Source: Bin80 sp965219915 (GTDB lineage: Bacteria; Bacteroidota; Rhodothermia; Rhodothermales; Bin80). Taken from it: 64,000 nucleotides of DNA. Made by a program: the position numbers and the translations under genes. This document shows, in pieces, positions 52,565-61,358 of the stretch; the first letter of the stretch is position 1; each line of letters starts with the position of its first letter. The notes beneath the pieces were generated by a model. That model ran no database searches. It saw only the letters and a list, made by a program, of their open reading frames with translations, and was not told where the DNA came from. Location: NCBI GenBank assembly GCA_965219915.1, contig OZ244794.1, positions 2,790,001 to 2,854,000 of the forward strand, written 5' to 3'.

Positions 52565-53002
52565 ATGCTACCAAACTTTGATCCAGAAACAGGCTATTTA
52601 CCACCAGGAACGCACTTGATGACTTGGGCGGACATCTCCCGTTATCTCGGCTTTAATGGACACAGATCTCGTCTCCTCGTGGGGTTGCTTGCAGCTCTGC
52701 GAAACCTGTCGCGTGCGGGATGTCGCTCTGTGCTGCTCAACGGAAGCTTCGTGTCGAATAAGGAGCTGCCCGAGGACTATGACGGGGCTCGGTATACAAC
52801 GGGAGTTGATGTTCGTCTCGTGGATCCGGTACTGCTTGATTTCAGTCGCTCTCGGTCCGCGATGAAGTCAAAATACTTGGGTGAGCTATTCCCATCGGGA
52901 GCATTTGCAGCTCCCGGAGTCTTATACGAGGATTTTTTCAAGACTGACCGTAACAATATTCCAAAAGGCATCGTCCAAATTGACCTTGCGACACTCCCAT
53001 GA
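52565..53002 (+). CDS. DUF6932 protein, nucleotidyltransferase-like
   Basis: 145 aa. The start LPNFDPETGYLPPGTH is the conserved N-terminus of this family. The core VLLNGSFVSNKELPEDYDGA (Gly60-Ser61, then Asp71-x-Asp73) resembles the minimal nucleotidyltransferase motif GS-x(n)-D-x-D, and VDVRLVDPVLLDF continues the fold. Members of this family are typically found in two-gene units with HTH or ImmA/IrrE proteins, suggesting a toxin-antitoxin or stress role, but its activity is not something I can state. It overlaps the downstream gene by 4 bp (ATGA), so the two are co-translated. A perfect palindrome sits just upstream. Confidence 0.72.
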   Translation: MLPNFDPETGYLPPGTHLMTWADISRYLGFNGHRSRLLVGLLAALRNLSRAGCRSVLLNGSFVSNKELPEDYDGARYTTGVDVRLVDPVLLDFSRSRSAMKSKYLGELFPSGAFAAPGVLYEDFFKTDRNNIPKGIVQIDLATLP

Positions 53003-54450
53003 TCACAAATGAGCGACAATACAGGATAACACGCAAGAAGGCCGACCAATTCCGTGAAGCTATTGACCGCCTCGCTTCCAGTCGACCCAACCGTTCGGAT
53101 ATCCATCCTCGTCAGATTCAAGCAGAGCGCGAGGCGATAGAAAGTCAGCTATCAGATCTTGTGGCAGAACTGACTGAATATGAGCTTCTCAAGTCAAAAA
53201 GTTCATCAGTACTCAGCGCCAACTCATTTGACGAGTTAGGTGATGGTCTCATCAGGGCTCGAATTGCCAGTGGCTTGAGCCAGAAGGCTCTGGCTCGCCG
53301 CATGGGCTTGAAGGAACAGCAAATCCAGCGCTATGAAGCCACACGTTATGCGTCTGCCAGTTATGACCGCCTGCGTGAAGTAGCAAATGCTCTTGAACTC
53401 CGCATAAGGAATGATATTTTTCTCCCTGTGGATTCTGGAAACTTCCAGGATCTACTTAAGAAGCTTCGAGCTGCCGGACTAGAAAAAAAGTTCGTACTTG
53501 ATCGTTTGCTCACGTCTGAAGATGCAGCGCGTGCTGCCGGAGAAATTTCGGAGAAGGACGAAAGCATTGCACTTGCCGCTAGAACTGCTGTAATTCTGAA
53601 TCGTATCTATGGCTGGACCAACGACAGCATTTTCGGTTCAGACACACTTGAGGCACCTCGTTTCGCCTCAGCCGAAGCACGATATAAAATGCCCCCGCGA
53701 CGCAAGAGAGAATCGGCTGATCTGTACGCAGCTTATGCCAATTTTCTTGCTGTACTCGTCCTGAAAGGAGCAGCGTCTCTCCCCAACTCGGCAGTACCCC
53801 CCGATGCAGATACGTTGCGAAAATGTATACTTAATAAGTACGGCAGCATTAACCTTTTGCACATCTTACACACCGCGTGGGATTTCGGTGTCGCCGTCTT
53901 ACCGCTACATGACTCTGGCAGATTTCACGGGGCCTGCTGGCGATATGAACATCGGAACGTCATTGTGTTGAAACAATCTTCACCGTATGAGGCACGGTGG
54001 CAGTTCGACTTGTTACATGAGTTGTATCACGCGAGCCAAATGCCGGAAAACGATACACTTGAGGTGATTGAGGTGGACAAAACAACAGCGGAACATCGGA
54101 ATTCTGAGGAAGAATCGGCTGCCAACGAATTTGCTGCTGCGGTTGCTCTAAATGGAAAGGCTGACGCTCTACTACAAGAATGTTTTGAAGCGGCGAATGG
54201 CTCAATTGGAAAACTGAAACGTGTTGTCCCAAGGGTTGCAACCGAGAATAAAGTAGATGTCGGGTTTCTGGCCAACTGTATGGCGTTCCGTCTCTCGGCC
54301 CAAGGTGAAAATTGGTGGGGCACGGCCGCGAGTCTTCAATCTGATGACGGTGATCCATGGGAGATTTCGCGTGATGTGTTCTTTCAGCGTTTTCCCTATG
54401 AAATTGATAACAAGCTTGACCGACAATTACTTGATCGAGCTTTGCACTAG
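52999..54450 (+). CDS. XRE-type HTH regulator fused to an ImmA/IrrE-like metallopeptidase
   Basis: 483 aa. Residues 1-70 are a helical HigA-like N-terminus (YRITRKKADQFREAIDRL). An XRE helix-turn-helix is at about 80-135 (IRARIASGLSQKALARRMGL, IQRYEATRYASASYDRLREV). The C-terminal domain contains the zinc-peptidase motif LLHELYHASQ (HExxH at 340-344) with EESAANEFAAAV downstream as the third ligand region, as in ImmA/IrrE. ImmA-like proteins cleave repressors to switch on mobile-element or stress genes. Here DNA-binding and protease domains are in one chain, so it may control its own operon through the palindrome at 52,528. Confidence 0.83.
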   Translation: MITNERQYRITRKKADQFREAIDRLASSRPNRSDIHPRQIQAEREAIESQLSDLVAELTEYELLKSKSSSVLSANSFDELGDGLIRARIASGLSQKALARRMGLKEQQIQRYEATRYASASYDRLREVANALELRIRNDIFLPVDSGNFQDLLKKLRAAGLEKKFVLDRLLTSEDAARAAGEISEKDESIALAARTAVILNRIYGWTNDSIFGSDTLEAPRFASAEARYKMPPRRKRESADLYAAYANFLAVLVLKGAASLPNSAVPPDADTLRKCILNKYGSINLLHILHTAWDFGVAVLPLHDSGRFHGACWRYEHRNVIVLKQSSPYEARWQFDLLHELYHASQMPENDTLEVIEVDKTTAEHRNSEEESAANEFAAAVALNGKADALLQECFEAANGSIGKLKRVVPRVATENKVDVGFLANCMAFRLSAQGENWWGTAASLQSDDGDPWEISRDVFFQRFPYEIDNKLDRQLLDRALH

Positions 54451-54644
54451 AGGCTCTTAAAAACTCCTTCTGCCCCGACTCAAATTGTTGTCGAACACTC
54501 CTTGACCCCACTCCTTACACAGTAAAATGCATTTATTCAAGTTTTTTCTAGACTTGCCTCTGTGTGCTTTTGTGGCACACTCTGGCAGGTACCATATGAA
54601 AACGGCTATTCGTAGATTGTAGACCACCAATATCCCAATCCAAA

Positions 54645-55745
54645 ATGTCTATCAGCCGCCGCGAATGGCTCCGCCTCAGTGCTGTTGGTGCAGCACTACC
54701 GTTCATACCTAGTTTTGCAACGCGCAGGAGCGATGACCCGATTCGTCTACACAGCAATGAAAACCCGTATGCACCTGCACAGTCCGCACGTACGGCCGTG
54801 GTTGACGCCTTGAACGAAACCAATCTGTACGCAGGATCCGCTGTCGCTCAGAACCTGGAAGCTATGATTGCAGCTCGCGAGGGGCTGAGGCCTGAACATG
54901 TAGTCCTTGGAGCTGGATCTACCGAAGTCCTTCGCATGGCGGCGCTGGCATTTGGACTCAGTGGCGGGGAGGTCGTTACGGGCTATCCGACCTACGAGGG
55001 TATGGAGACATCGGCGAAGTCCATTCAAGCACGTGTGCATCGTGTGCCGCTTAAGTCCGACAAAAGCCTTGACCTGTCCGCCATGGACATGCGGACAACC
55101 AAGGATGTGAAACTGGTTTTTGTGTGCAACCCCAATAACCCAACGGGTAGTATCTGCGACAAGGAGGAGCTGAATGACTTTTGTTTAGAAGTCTCCAAAC
55201 GTAGCACAATTCTGGTTGATGAAGCCTATTACGAACTGGTTAATCACCCCAGATACAGCACTGCGGTGCCCCTCGTAAAGGCAGGTGCAAATGTCATTGT
55301 CTCGAGAACATTCTCGAAAGTGTACGGCTTGGCCGGACTGCGTGTGGGGTACGCAATTGCACGCCCCGATATCGCGGAGCGACTTCGTACACATCGTACT
55401 CCCATGGCTGTTAATATTCTGGGACTACGGGCTGCAATTGCCTCTCTTAATGACGAACGCTTTTTGCATTACAGTAAGACACAACTTGAGGCCGGTCGCA
55501 ACCAGATCACAGCTGCGCTTCGCGGCTGGGGACATGAAGTTATTGAGTCACATACAAACTTCGTATTCTTCCATCTTGGCCGAGGAATCGAGGAATTCCA
55601 AAGATCGATGGCCTCCCAGGGAATTCTGGTTGGACGTCCATTCCCCCCGTACCTCGACTGGTGTCGCCTCAGTATTGGGAATGAGGAGGAGATGACTAGA
55701 TTTGTGGAGGTCTTCCCAAAGGTTATGAGTGCATCAACACGTTAG
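54645..55745 (+). CDS. Exported histidinol-phosphate-aminotransferase-like PLP enzyme
   Basis: 366 aa. It opens with a Tat signal (SRREWLRLSAVGAALPF), so the protein is probably exported folded with its cofactor. The remainder is a class I/II aminotransferase of the HisC group: IRLHSNENPYAP at the N-terminal arm, VVLGAGSTEVLRMAALAF, VFVCNPNNPTGSI, ILVDEAYYEL, and the PLP lysine in SRTFSKVYGLAGLRVGY. HisC proper is cytoplasmic, and no his genes are nearby, so the true substrate may be another amino acid or amine. It is 20 bp upstream of the DUF4159 gene, likely one transcript. Confidence 0.85.
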   Translation: MSISRREWLRLSAVGAALPFIPSFATRRSDDPIRLHSNENPYAPAQSARTAVVDALNETNLYAGSAVAQNLEAMIAAREGLRPEHVVLGAGSTEVLRMAALAFGLSGGEVVTGYPTYEGMETSAKSIQARVHRVPLKSDKSLDLSAMDMRTTKDVKLVFVCNPNNPTGSICDKEELNDFCLEVSKRSTILVDEAYYELVNHPRYSTAVPLVKAGANVIVSRTFSKVYGLAGLRVGYAIARPDIAERLRTHRTPMAVNILGLRAAIASLNDERFLHYSKTQLEAGRNQITAALRGWGHEVIESHTNFVFFHLGRGIEEFQRSMASQGILVGRPFPPYLDWCRLSIGNEEEMTRFVEVFPKVMSASTR

Positions 55746-55765
55746 CAGTAAACACCGCGGGGAAT

Positions 55766-56512
55766 ATGTTCAACCGGATCCTGACTGTATCATCAGCCCT
55801 GCTGCTGAGCACAACCTCGCTGATACAGGCAAGTGGACAGGATTCGGGCTTCCAATTTGCAAGAGTCTGGTACGAAAGTCATCCGGGATATAGAAGCAAT
55901 GCGTGGGCCACAGACTATCCAACTGCAGAATACAACCTGCATGAAGCAATCAGTCGGACAACCGGGCTTCGACTGGAGGGGCCGCCGGTCGTCGTCGCAC
56001 TGACAGACGACCGGATCTTCGAGTACGCTGTGCTGTACTTGACTGAACCTGGATATTGGCGCACCAACGAAGAAGAAGTGGCCAACCTGCGCCGCTATCT
56101 TGATCGAGGTGGATTTCTCATTATTGATGATTTCCATGACTATGGCCGCGGATATGTTGGACCGCAGTGGAATAACATGTACGACAACATCAAGCGGGTT
56201 TACCCAGATCGTGAACCGGTAGAATTAACCGCCGATCATCCAATCTGGCAGATCTACTACGATGTCGACCCGGATGCCGCAATTTCAACAAAGAATGGCG
56301 GCAACTGGCGATGGGGCGAGACGCGCTTCTCCCCGGAAGATGACATCTACTATGCCGTATTTGATGATGCAGGTCGGCCCGCAATCGTCATTTGCTACAA
56401 CCAGGACATTGGTGATGGATGGGAATGGCCCGGCGGCCGCAACTTAGGATCTGCCTCGACAGTGAGCTTCCAGATGGCTATCAACTTCATCTTCTACACA
56501 CTCACGCATTAG
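55766..56512 (+). CDS. DUF4159 exported protein
   Basis: 248 aa with a signal peptide (SSALLLSTTSLIQASGQ). The rest is one DUF4159 domain: FARVWYESHPGYRSNAWATD, LRRYLDRGGFLIIDDFHDYG (a flavodoxin/GATase-like Rossmann strand with acidic residues), DHPIWQIYYDV and a C-terminal NFIFYTLTH. Family members are often periplasmic or membrane-tethered and encoded near MoxR/VWA genes, but none are present here. Function unknown. It follows the exported aminotransferase by 20 bp and ends about 55 bp before a probable terminator. Confidence 0.83.
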   Translation: MFNRILTVSSALLLSTTSLIQASGQDSGFQFARVWYESHPGYRSNAWATDYPTAEYNLHEAISRTTGLRLEGPPVVVALTDDRIFEYAVLYLTEPGYWRTNEEEVANLRRYLDRGGFLIIDDFHDYGRGYVGPQWNNMYDNIKRVYPDREPVELTADHPIWQIYYDVDPDAAISTKNGGNWRWGETRFSPEDDIYYAVFDDAGRPAIVICYNQDIGDGWEWPGGRNLGSASTVSFQMAINFIFYTLTH

Positions 56513-56567
56513 AAACTGGTCTCAGTCAGATTCGCTGCCCAGTGCGGCCCTACCCAATGAGACCTTT

Positions 56568-56606
56568 AGCGTCGCGGAAATGAAACAACTGCGTCACGCT
56601 TTTTTT
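56568..56606 (+). terminator. Probable intrinsic terminator after the DUF4159 gene
   Basis: AGCGT (56,568-56,572) pairs with ACGCT (56,596-56,600), with an inner CGC/GCG pairing separated by a 2-nt bulge. A run of seven T (56,600-56,606) follows at once. Another 7-bp inverted repeat GGTCTCA...TGAGACC (56,518-56,564) lies just upstream. Confidence 0.5.
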
Positions 56607-56690
56607 CAGGGACCCTGATTCTCGTTATGGATACTGGGGGAACATTCATCAAATAAAACACATTCCAACTGCACACGGTAGGTAAAACAA

Positions 56691-56960
56691 ATGCAAATTG
56701 CGTTACTGGTCCTGATTTTTATTCTCCTTCTGGGTGCTCTCGCTTGGCATGGTGGCCGTGATTTATGGACGCAAAGGAGTTCCCCAAAATCCAAGCTCTA
56801 TTACGCCATGGCGGCTGGATTGGGTTTGGTTATGCTGGTGAGCTCAGAAATGGCTTCTTCTCCTGAATTAACAATCGGACCCTTCCTCATAATAGCAGTA
56901 ATTGTGATGAGTGGTGTATCCCGCCGCTACCGGGAATACCGACGACAAGATCAAGTCTGA
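56691..56960 (+). CDS. Small membrane protein of unknown function
   Basis: 89 aa. Three hydrophobic segments are visible: IALLVLIFILLLGALAW (3-19), LYYAMAAGLGLVMLVSSEMA (36-55) and LTIGPFLIIAVIVMSGV (60-76). The C-terminus is strongly basic (SRRYREYRRQDQ). It lies between the terminator behind DUF4159 and the convergent photolyase gene. I recognise no family. Codon pattern and start context are plausible, but it could still be a chance frame. Confidence 0.5.
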   Translation: MQIALLVLIFILLLGALAWHGGRDLWTQRSSPKSKLYYAMAAGLGLVMLVSSEMASSPELTIGPFLIIAVIVMSGVSRRYREYRRQDQV

Positions 56961-57007
56961 GTCAGCTTTACTTGGATAGTCTGCCATGCCAGTGGGACCA
57001 GCAATTG

Positions 57008-58450
57008 TTAACCACTCCTGTACCCCTTGTAAGCTTCTAGTGCCCGCTGCCTCCCAGTACTCAGGTCAATAATTGGGCGAGGGTATTCTTGATCTGGAGT
57101 CAGGGCCCACGATTTGGGTACAGCTTCAAAATAATCCAATGCATTCGGATGAGGCGGTCTGCGACTCTCGGCAAGAAATCTATCCCTGTACCGCCTGTCA
57201 GCATCAAACTTCTCGGCCTGAAGCCTAGGATTGAAGATTCTGAAGTAAGGAGCAGCATCAGGACCCGAACCGGCAACCCACTGCCATCCCATAGCATTGG
57301 ATGCAATATCCCAGTCAATCAAACACTCGCGGAACCATGCCTCTCCAACCCACCACCCGGTCATCAGATGTTTAGTTAAAAAACTGGCCACTAACATACG
57401 GGCCCGATTATGCATGGTCCCAGTCGTATACATTTCACGCATACCGGCATCTACAATCTCAATGCCCGTCATCCCGCGCCGCCAGGCTTCTGCATCCTCA
57501 TTATCATTCCGCCACGGAAATTTGTCCCATTCGGAACGCCAGTTCTTTTCGATGATGTGCGGGGTATGATAGAGAAGGTGATATGCGAATTCTCTCCATG
57601 CAATCTCTCGCAGAAAATAGGAGACCTCTGCGGTGCGTTCGCCCTCCATGGCATTTTTCGCAGCATTCCAGAGCCTGTGTGGTGATATTTCTCCGTAGGT
57701 CAGATTTTCTGACAGTTCTGAAGTTGAATCCAGTCCCAGATAGTCTCTCTCGGATTTGTAGCATCCAATCGCGTGTACAATGAATCGATCAAGCCGCTCA
57801 CTGGCCGCATGCTCTCCCACCTTTGCATAGCGGGAAACAATAGCCGCCCCACGATCCATTTCAGCACCAAGGCGCCAATCAGAAAGCTTTTCGCTCGCGG
57901 GCCAATTGTCAGGCGGAGAAAGATCACTTGGGGAGCCTAATGGCTGTTCGATATCCCTTTGCTCCACTGCTTTCCAAAAAGGAGTGAAGACACTGTAGAA
58001 CCGCCCCTGCTGCGTCTGAACCGTCCAGGGCTCAAATAACAGACTGGAGTTGACATCTAGGACCTCAATACCCTGGTCATCCAGTTCCGATTTTATTTCC
58101 TTGTCCCTGTCAATTGACATAGGATCGTAGAGTCTGGACCACACAACGCGCCGCGCTCCAGTCTCCGCAATCAAGGACTTCAAGATCTTCAACGGATCTC
58201 CGCGTCGAAGCAGCAGCCGGCTATTATGCTTCCTGAGACTACTAGCCAGTGACCGCAAGCTTTCTCCCAATCTCCACTTAGGTGCTGCTCCGTAGGTCTC
58301 TTCAATGAGCGAATCAAGAATAAAAACCGGCCAAACAGGACCACCTTCTTCAAGTGCCGCCCTCCATGCAGGCTGATCCCGCAGTCGGAGATCACGACGC
58401 AGCCATAAAACGGTTCCTCCCGTTAGAATACGGTGCATACTCCGTGCCAT
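57008..58450 (-). CDS. phrB: Deoxyribodipyrimidine photolyase (class I CPD / cryptochrome family)
   Basis: 480 aa (an ATG four codons in is an alternative start). The N-terminal alpha/beta photolyase domain begins VLWLRRDLRLRDQPAW and carries the antenna-cofactor site region. The C-terminal FAD-binding domain has the family signature AWRRGMTGIEIVDAGMREM, GTMHNRARMLVASFLTKHL, WREFAYHLLYHTP, and DIASNAMGWQWVAGSGPDAAPYFRIFNP. These residues bind U-shaped FAD and the pyrimidine dimer. It repairs UV-induced cyclobutane dimers using blue light, which suggests a sunlit habitat. Monocistronic. Confidence 0.95.
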   Translation of the reverse strand: MARSMHRILTGGTVLWLRRDLRLRDQPAWRAALEEGGPVWPVFILDSLIEETYGAAPKWRLGESLRSLASSLRKHNSRLLLRRGDPLKILKSLIAETGARRVVWSRLYDPMSIDRDKEIKSELDDQGIEVLDVNSSLLFEPWTVQTQQGRFYSVFTPFWKAVEQRDIEQPLGSPSDLSPPDNWPASEKLSDWRLGAEMDRGAAIVSRYAKVGEHAASERLDRFIVHAIGCYKSERDYLGLDSTSELSENLTYGEISPHRLWNAAKNAMEGERTAEVSYFLREIAWREFAYHLLYHTPHIIEKNWRSEWDKFPWRNDNEDAEAWRRGMTGIEIVDAGMREMYTTGTMHNRARMLVASFLTKHLMTGWWVGEAWFRECLIDWDIASNAMGWQWVAGSGPDAAPYFRIFNPRLQAEKFDADRRYRDRFLAESRRPPHPNALDYFEAVPKSWALTPDQEYPRPIIDLSTGRQRALEAYKGYRSG

Positions 58451-58618
58451 GCCTTTTGAAGTGTCTCAATCGTCCGGTTCAACAAATAGACCCGTCAACA
58501 CGGTTAACGACCGGATATTCGAGGCAAAAATATCAAACCTCGCCCGGACGAGCATTTAGTGCTGAGTACAGAATCCGCAAAAATATGCTCCAGTCTGGCA
58601 GAGCAACCGATTGTAATG

Positions 58619-59074
58619 CTACTCAACCGTTATTGTAACCGGGTCTGACACTACAGGAGGATCGTGTGGTATGTGTGCATAATCCCCCAAAACCAGTTGA
58701 AGTGTGTACGTACCCGGGCCGAGGTCCAATGTGGTTTCCGTCTGACCAAGGCCAAAGTGGAGATGTACAGAGTCCGTAGGGATGGGCATATCCATGGGCG
58801 GTAACTCTTCCGCATTAACCAAAAGGTGATGATGCCCCGAGTTGTCAAATTCTATTCCTGCCGGTGCTACCCCCATCCCAGATAGTCCAAACTTGACCGT
58901 AACCGCACCGCTCTGTACAACAGACCCATCCTCCGGTGCGATGATGTAGACTGCTGCCCCTTCCGCAGATGTAGACGGCATGTAAGCCTCCGCCTGAGTA
59001 GACTCCGCAGGGGATTCAACCTCTGTCTGGCAAGCGGCAAATATCAATAACGCGATAATCCAATTCCACTTCAT
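58619..59074 (-). CDS. DUF4399 lipoprotein
   Basis: 151 aa. Lipoprotein leader WIIALLIFAAC, then a low-complexity Glu/Ser/Thr linker, then a DUF4399 domain: AVYIIAPEDGSVVQSGAVTV, FGLSGMGVAPAGIEFDNSGH, HHLLVNAEELPPMDMPIP, LGPGTYTLQLVLGDYAHIP. The GHHHLL histidine cluster and HIPHDPP motif are family hallmarks and could bind a metal. Function unknown; the domain is common in marine bacteria as a small envelope protein. No operon partner; the photolyase gene downstream is more than 150 bp away. Confidence 0.85.
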   Translation of the reverse strand: MKWNWIIALLIFAACQTEVESPAESTQAEAYMPSTSAEGAAVYIIAPEDGSVVQSGAVTVKFGLSGMGVAPAGIEFDNSGHHHLLVNAEELPPMDMPIPTDSVHLHFGLGQTETTLDLGPGTYTLQLVLGDYAHIPHDPPVVSDPVTITVE

Positions 59075-59193
59075 CTATATATGCATTCGTAATGGTTACC
59101 CGCTAAGATACGCCAGTTAACGCAATCTCTCTAACCGAACTGGCAACCGCACAAAACTATCAGCGTTGGACAGTTGCTCAGAATTCTGTACGG

Positions 59194-59682
59194 CTGGTTA
59201 CTCTTCTAACTTTCGACCCCAAAGAAACCCATACTTTGGGTGAGTGGATTGGCGCACGATTGCCCGACGATGCTGTCGTTGGTCTGGATGGGACCTTGGG
59301 GACAGGCAAGACCTGCTTCGTGCAGGGGCTAGCCCACGGGCTTGGTGTCCCTGCAGATACCCACATAACCAGCCCTGCTTATAATCTGATTCAAACGTAC
59401 ACAATCGGTCGGCAAAAACTCACACACATTGATTTTTATAGACTCTCAAGCCTTACGATGGACGACTTCATGCTGTTTGAGGAGGCGTTCTCGGGACCGC
59501 GAAATATCGTAGTTGCCGAGTGGGCATCAGGGTTTATAGAGAACTTTGCACCGGAGTTCCTGCGCGTTGTGATTTCAAAGGAGCCCGAGGAAAATATGCG
59601 ACGTATTGAGGTGTCTTCTCCCTCTTCCATCTACGCACAGTTGCTCAAGAAACTGTCCGAATATGCGAACATTGATAATTGA
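59194..59682 (+). CDS. tsaE: tRNA threonylcarbamoyladenosine biosynthesis ATPase TsaE
   Basis: The P-loop ATPase has GLDGTLGTGKTCFVQGLA (GTLGTGKT), ITSPAYNLIQTY and HIDFYRLS, followed by the acidic EEAFSG and VVAEWASG motifs of TsaE. The first ordinary start is TTG at 59,236, but family-like N-terminal residues (TLLTFDPKETHTLGEWIG) lie in frame upstream, and no ATG/GTG/TTG occurs before an in-frame stop at 59,104. I therefore place the start at a CTG at 59,194, giving 162 aa. TsaE powers the TsaB-TsaD complex in making t6A37 in ANN-decoding tRNAs. It overlaps tsaB by 20 bp. Confidence 0.85.
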   Translation: MVTLLTFDPKETHTLGEWIGARLPDDAVVGLDGTLGTGKTCFVQGLAHGLGVPADTHITSPAYNLIQTYTIGRQKLTHIDFYRLSSLTMDDFMLFEEAFSGPRNIVVAEWASGFIENFAPEFLRVVISKEPEENMRRIEVSSPSSIYAQLLKKLSEYANIDN

Positions 59683-60310
59683 TACATCAGGTCCGTTCAC
59701 GACGGTTCTGGTTGCAACAGAGACCGGCCTGACTACCGCCTCCATTCTCCAAGGACGCCCTGCTGAACATTTGCATGAGCAAATACAGTCCTCTCTTTCC
59801 TGTTTGCATATTGAACCCTCAGACCTGGATCGCATCGCCGTCGTCGTAGGGCCCGGTTCGTGGACTGGCCTCAACATTGGGGTTACAGCTGCAAAGACAC
59901 TCGCACAGGTATTGGAAATACCCCTCTCACCGATTCGTGCGCTGGATGCGTTGGTCGCTGGCCATTCAAGGCCTGTCTGGGCCCTCATGACTGCGGGGCG
60001 GGGGCAATGCTATTACATACACTTTACGTGTTCGGCACAGGACGAACAACCGGCAATGGCTGTGGCTCCACTGGATGCAGTTTCCAGTCAAATTCGGACC
60101 GATACCAGCGCGGTCGCAATCCTAGAGTATGGCAATACGTTCGAGAACCAGTTATGCGGAGACCACAGGTACCATTCCGTGGCACGCCTATTGCCTGAGT
60201 CATTGATCTCCACTGTCAATCAATCCCTCTTCATGGAAGGAGATGCTATCAAGGTACTCAAACCGGCCTACCTGCAGCCTGCCTTTGCAGAGCATGGTGC
60301 AAGCAGTTAA
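59663..60310 (+). CDS. tsaB: tRNA threonylcarbamoyladenosine biosynthesis protein TsaB
   Basis: 215 aa from ATG at 59,663, inside the end of tsaE; the frame extends upstream, but the domain starts here (RTLIIDTSGPFTTVLVA). It has the ASKHA-fold start DTSG, AEHLHEQIQSSLSCL, and IAVVVGPGSWTGLNIGVTAAKTLAQ, the G-P-G-S-x-T-G-L-R-x-G signature of TsaB with Arg changed to Asn. It is a scaffold for TsaD in the t6A complex. The last 100 residues are less conserved, as usual. Operon tsaE-tsaB-tsaD with overlaps and a 9-bp gap implies stoichiometric production. Confidence 0.9.
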   Translation: MRTLIIDTSGPFTTVLVATETGLTTASILQGRPAEHLHEQIQSSLSCLHIEPSDLDRIAVVVGPGSWTGLNIGVTAAKTLAQVLEIPLSPIRALDALVAGHSRPVWALMTAGRGQCYYIHFTCSAQDEQPAMAVAPLDAVSSQIRTDTSAVAILEYGNTFENQLCGDHRYHSVARLLPESLISTVNQSLFMEGDAIKVLKPAYLQPAFAEHGASS

Positions 60311-60319
60311 CGGAATTCA

Positions 60320-61354
60320 ATGCTGATCCTTGGTATAGATACTTCCTGTGATGATACTGGCGCAGCTGTGGTGCGTGATGGACATGAGGTGTTGTCAAAT
60401 GTTATTGCGTCACAACACGAAGCTCATGACCGATTTGGGGGTGTCGTACCTGTTATTGCAGCACGGGAACACACCGCCAAGATCAATTTTATCCTAGAGT
60501 CCGCATTGGAGGAAGCTGGTGTCTCATTTGAGGACCTTGATGCAGTCGCTGTTTCACACCATCAAGGTCTTCTCCTTGCTCTTGTCGTTGGGGTTTCAGC
60601 TGCGAAATCAATTGCACTGGCCTGCAACATTCCTTTGATCGGCATCCATCACCTGGAAGGGCATATCTATTCCAACTTGATGGGACGCTCCAACGTGCTC
60701 AAGTTTCCGTTTCTCTGCCTCACGGTCGCGGGAGGTCACACCCTTCTGCTGAAAGTAGTCTCCCATGGTACCTATGAACTGCTCGGTCACACGCGTGATG
60801 ACGCCGCAGGTGAAGTATTCGACAAGGTCGCGAGGCATCTCGGATTAGGTCATCCGGGAGGCGCATCCATTGAAAAACTGGCCGAGAAAGGCGATCCCGA
60901 AGCCTACAATTTCCCCCGGCCACTTATCAACCGAAAAGATGGTGAGTTCAGCTTCAGTGGCCTCAAGACTGCAGTAATTGCAGCAATTGACAAAGATCCC
61001 AATCTGAACAAGGCTGACCTCTGCGCCAGCTTCCAACAGGCTGTCGTGGACCTTCTTGTCTCAAAAACCATGCGGATGGCCGACGAACATCAGTTGCGGC
61101 AGATTACTCTGGCTGGGGGAGTAGCCCTTAACTCCCCCCTGCGAACGGCGCTTAAACACGCTGCTGACGATCACGGGTATCAAATCTTTACGCCACGTAA
61201 CGATCTGTGTATGGATAACGGCGCCATGGTAGCCGGCGCAGCCTATTTTCTTTTTAAGGAGCGTGGTCCGGATCCAATTAGCATTGATACACGCGCTAAC
61301 GCTCCGCTCGGATCAATGGGCATTCGCTATCGCCACGACAGCAAGTACAAGTAA
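60320..61354 (+). CDS. tsaD: tRNA N6-adenosine threonylcarbamoyltransferase TsaD
   Basis: 344 aa. Full-length Kae1/TsaD: ILGIDTSCDDTGAAVV at the start, GVVPVIAAREHTAKI, the metal-binding IGIHHLEGHIYSN (H-x-x-x-H), LTVAGGHTLLL, DDAAGEVFDKVARHLGLGHPGG, FSFSGLKTAV, LAGGVALNSPLR, and a final NGAMVAGAAYF. The KVARHLGLGHPGG stretch corresponds to the usual KxGRxLGLxYPGG with small changes. It transfers threonylcarbamoyl to A37 of tRNAs. The stop is 4 bp from the stop of the convergent xylulokinase gene. Confidence 0.95.
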   Translation: MLILGIDTSCDDTGAAVVRDGHEVLSNVIASQHEAHDRFGGVVPVIAAREHTAKINFILESALEEAGVSFEDLDAVAVSHHQGLLLALVVGVSAAKSIALACNIPLIGIHHLEGHIYSNLMGRSNVLKFPFLCLTVAGGHTLLLKVVSHGTYELLGHTRDDAAGEVFDKVARHLGLGHPGGASIEKLAEKGDPEAYNFPRPLINRKDGEFSFSGLKTAVIAAIDKDPNLNKADLCASFQQAVVDLLVSKTMRMADEHQLRQITLAGGVALNSPLRTALKHAADDHGYQIFTPRNDLCMDNGAMVAGAAYFLFKERGPDPISIDTRANAPLGSMGIRYRHDSKYK

Positions 61355-61358
61355 CCGA

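Noticed and set aside
52561..52566. A perfect TATAAT just before the DUF6932 gene
   Set aside because: It overlaps the ATG itself, so transcription would start inside the conserved N-terminus, and no -35 box fits; likely chance in AT-rich DNA.
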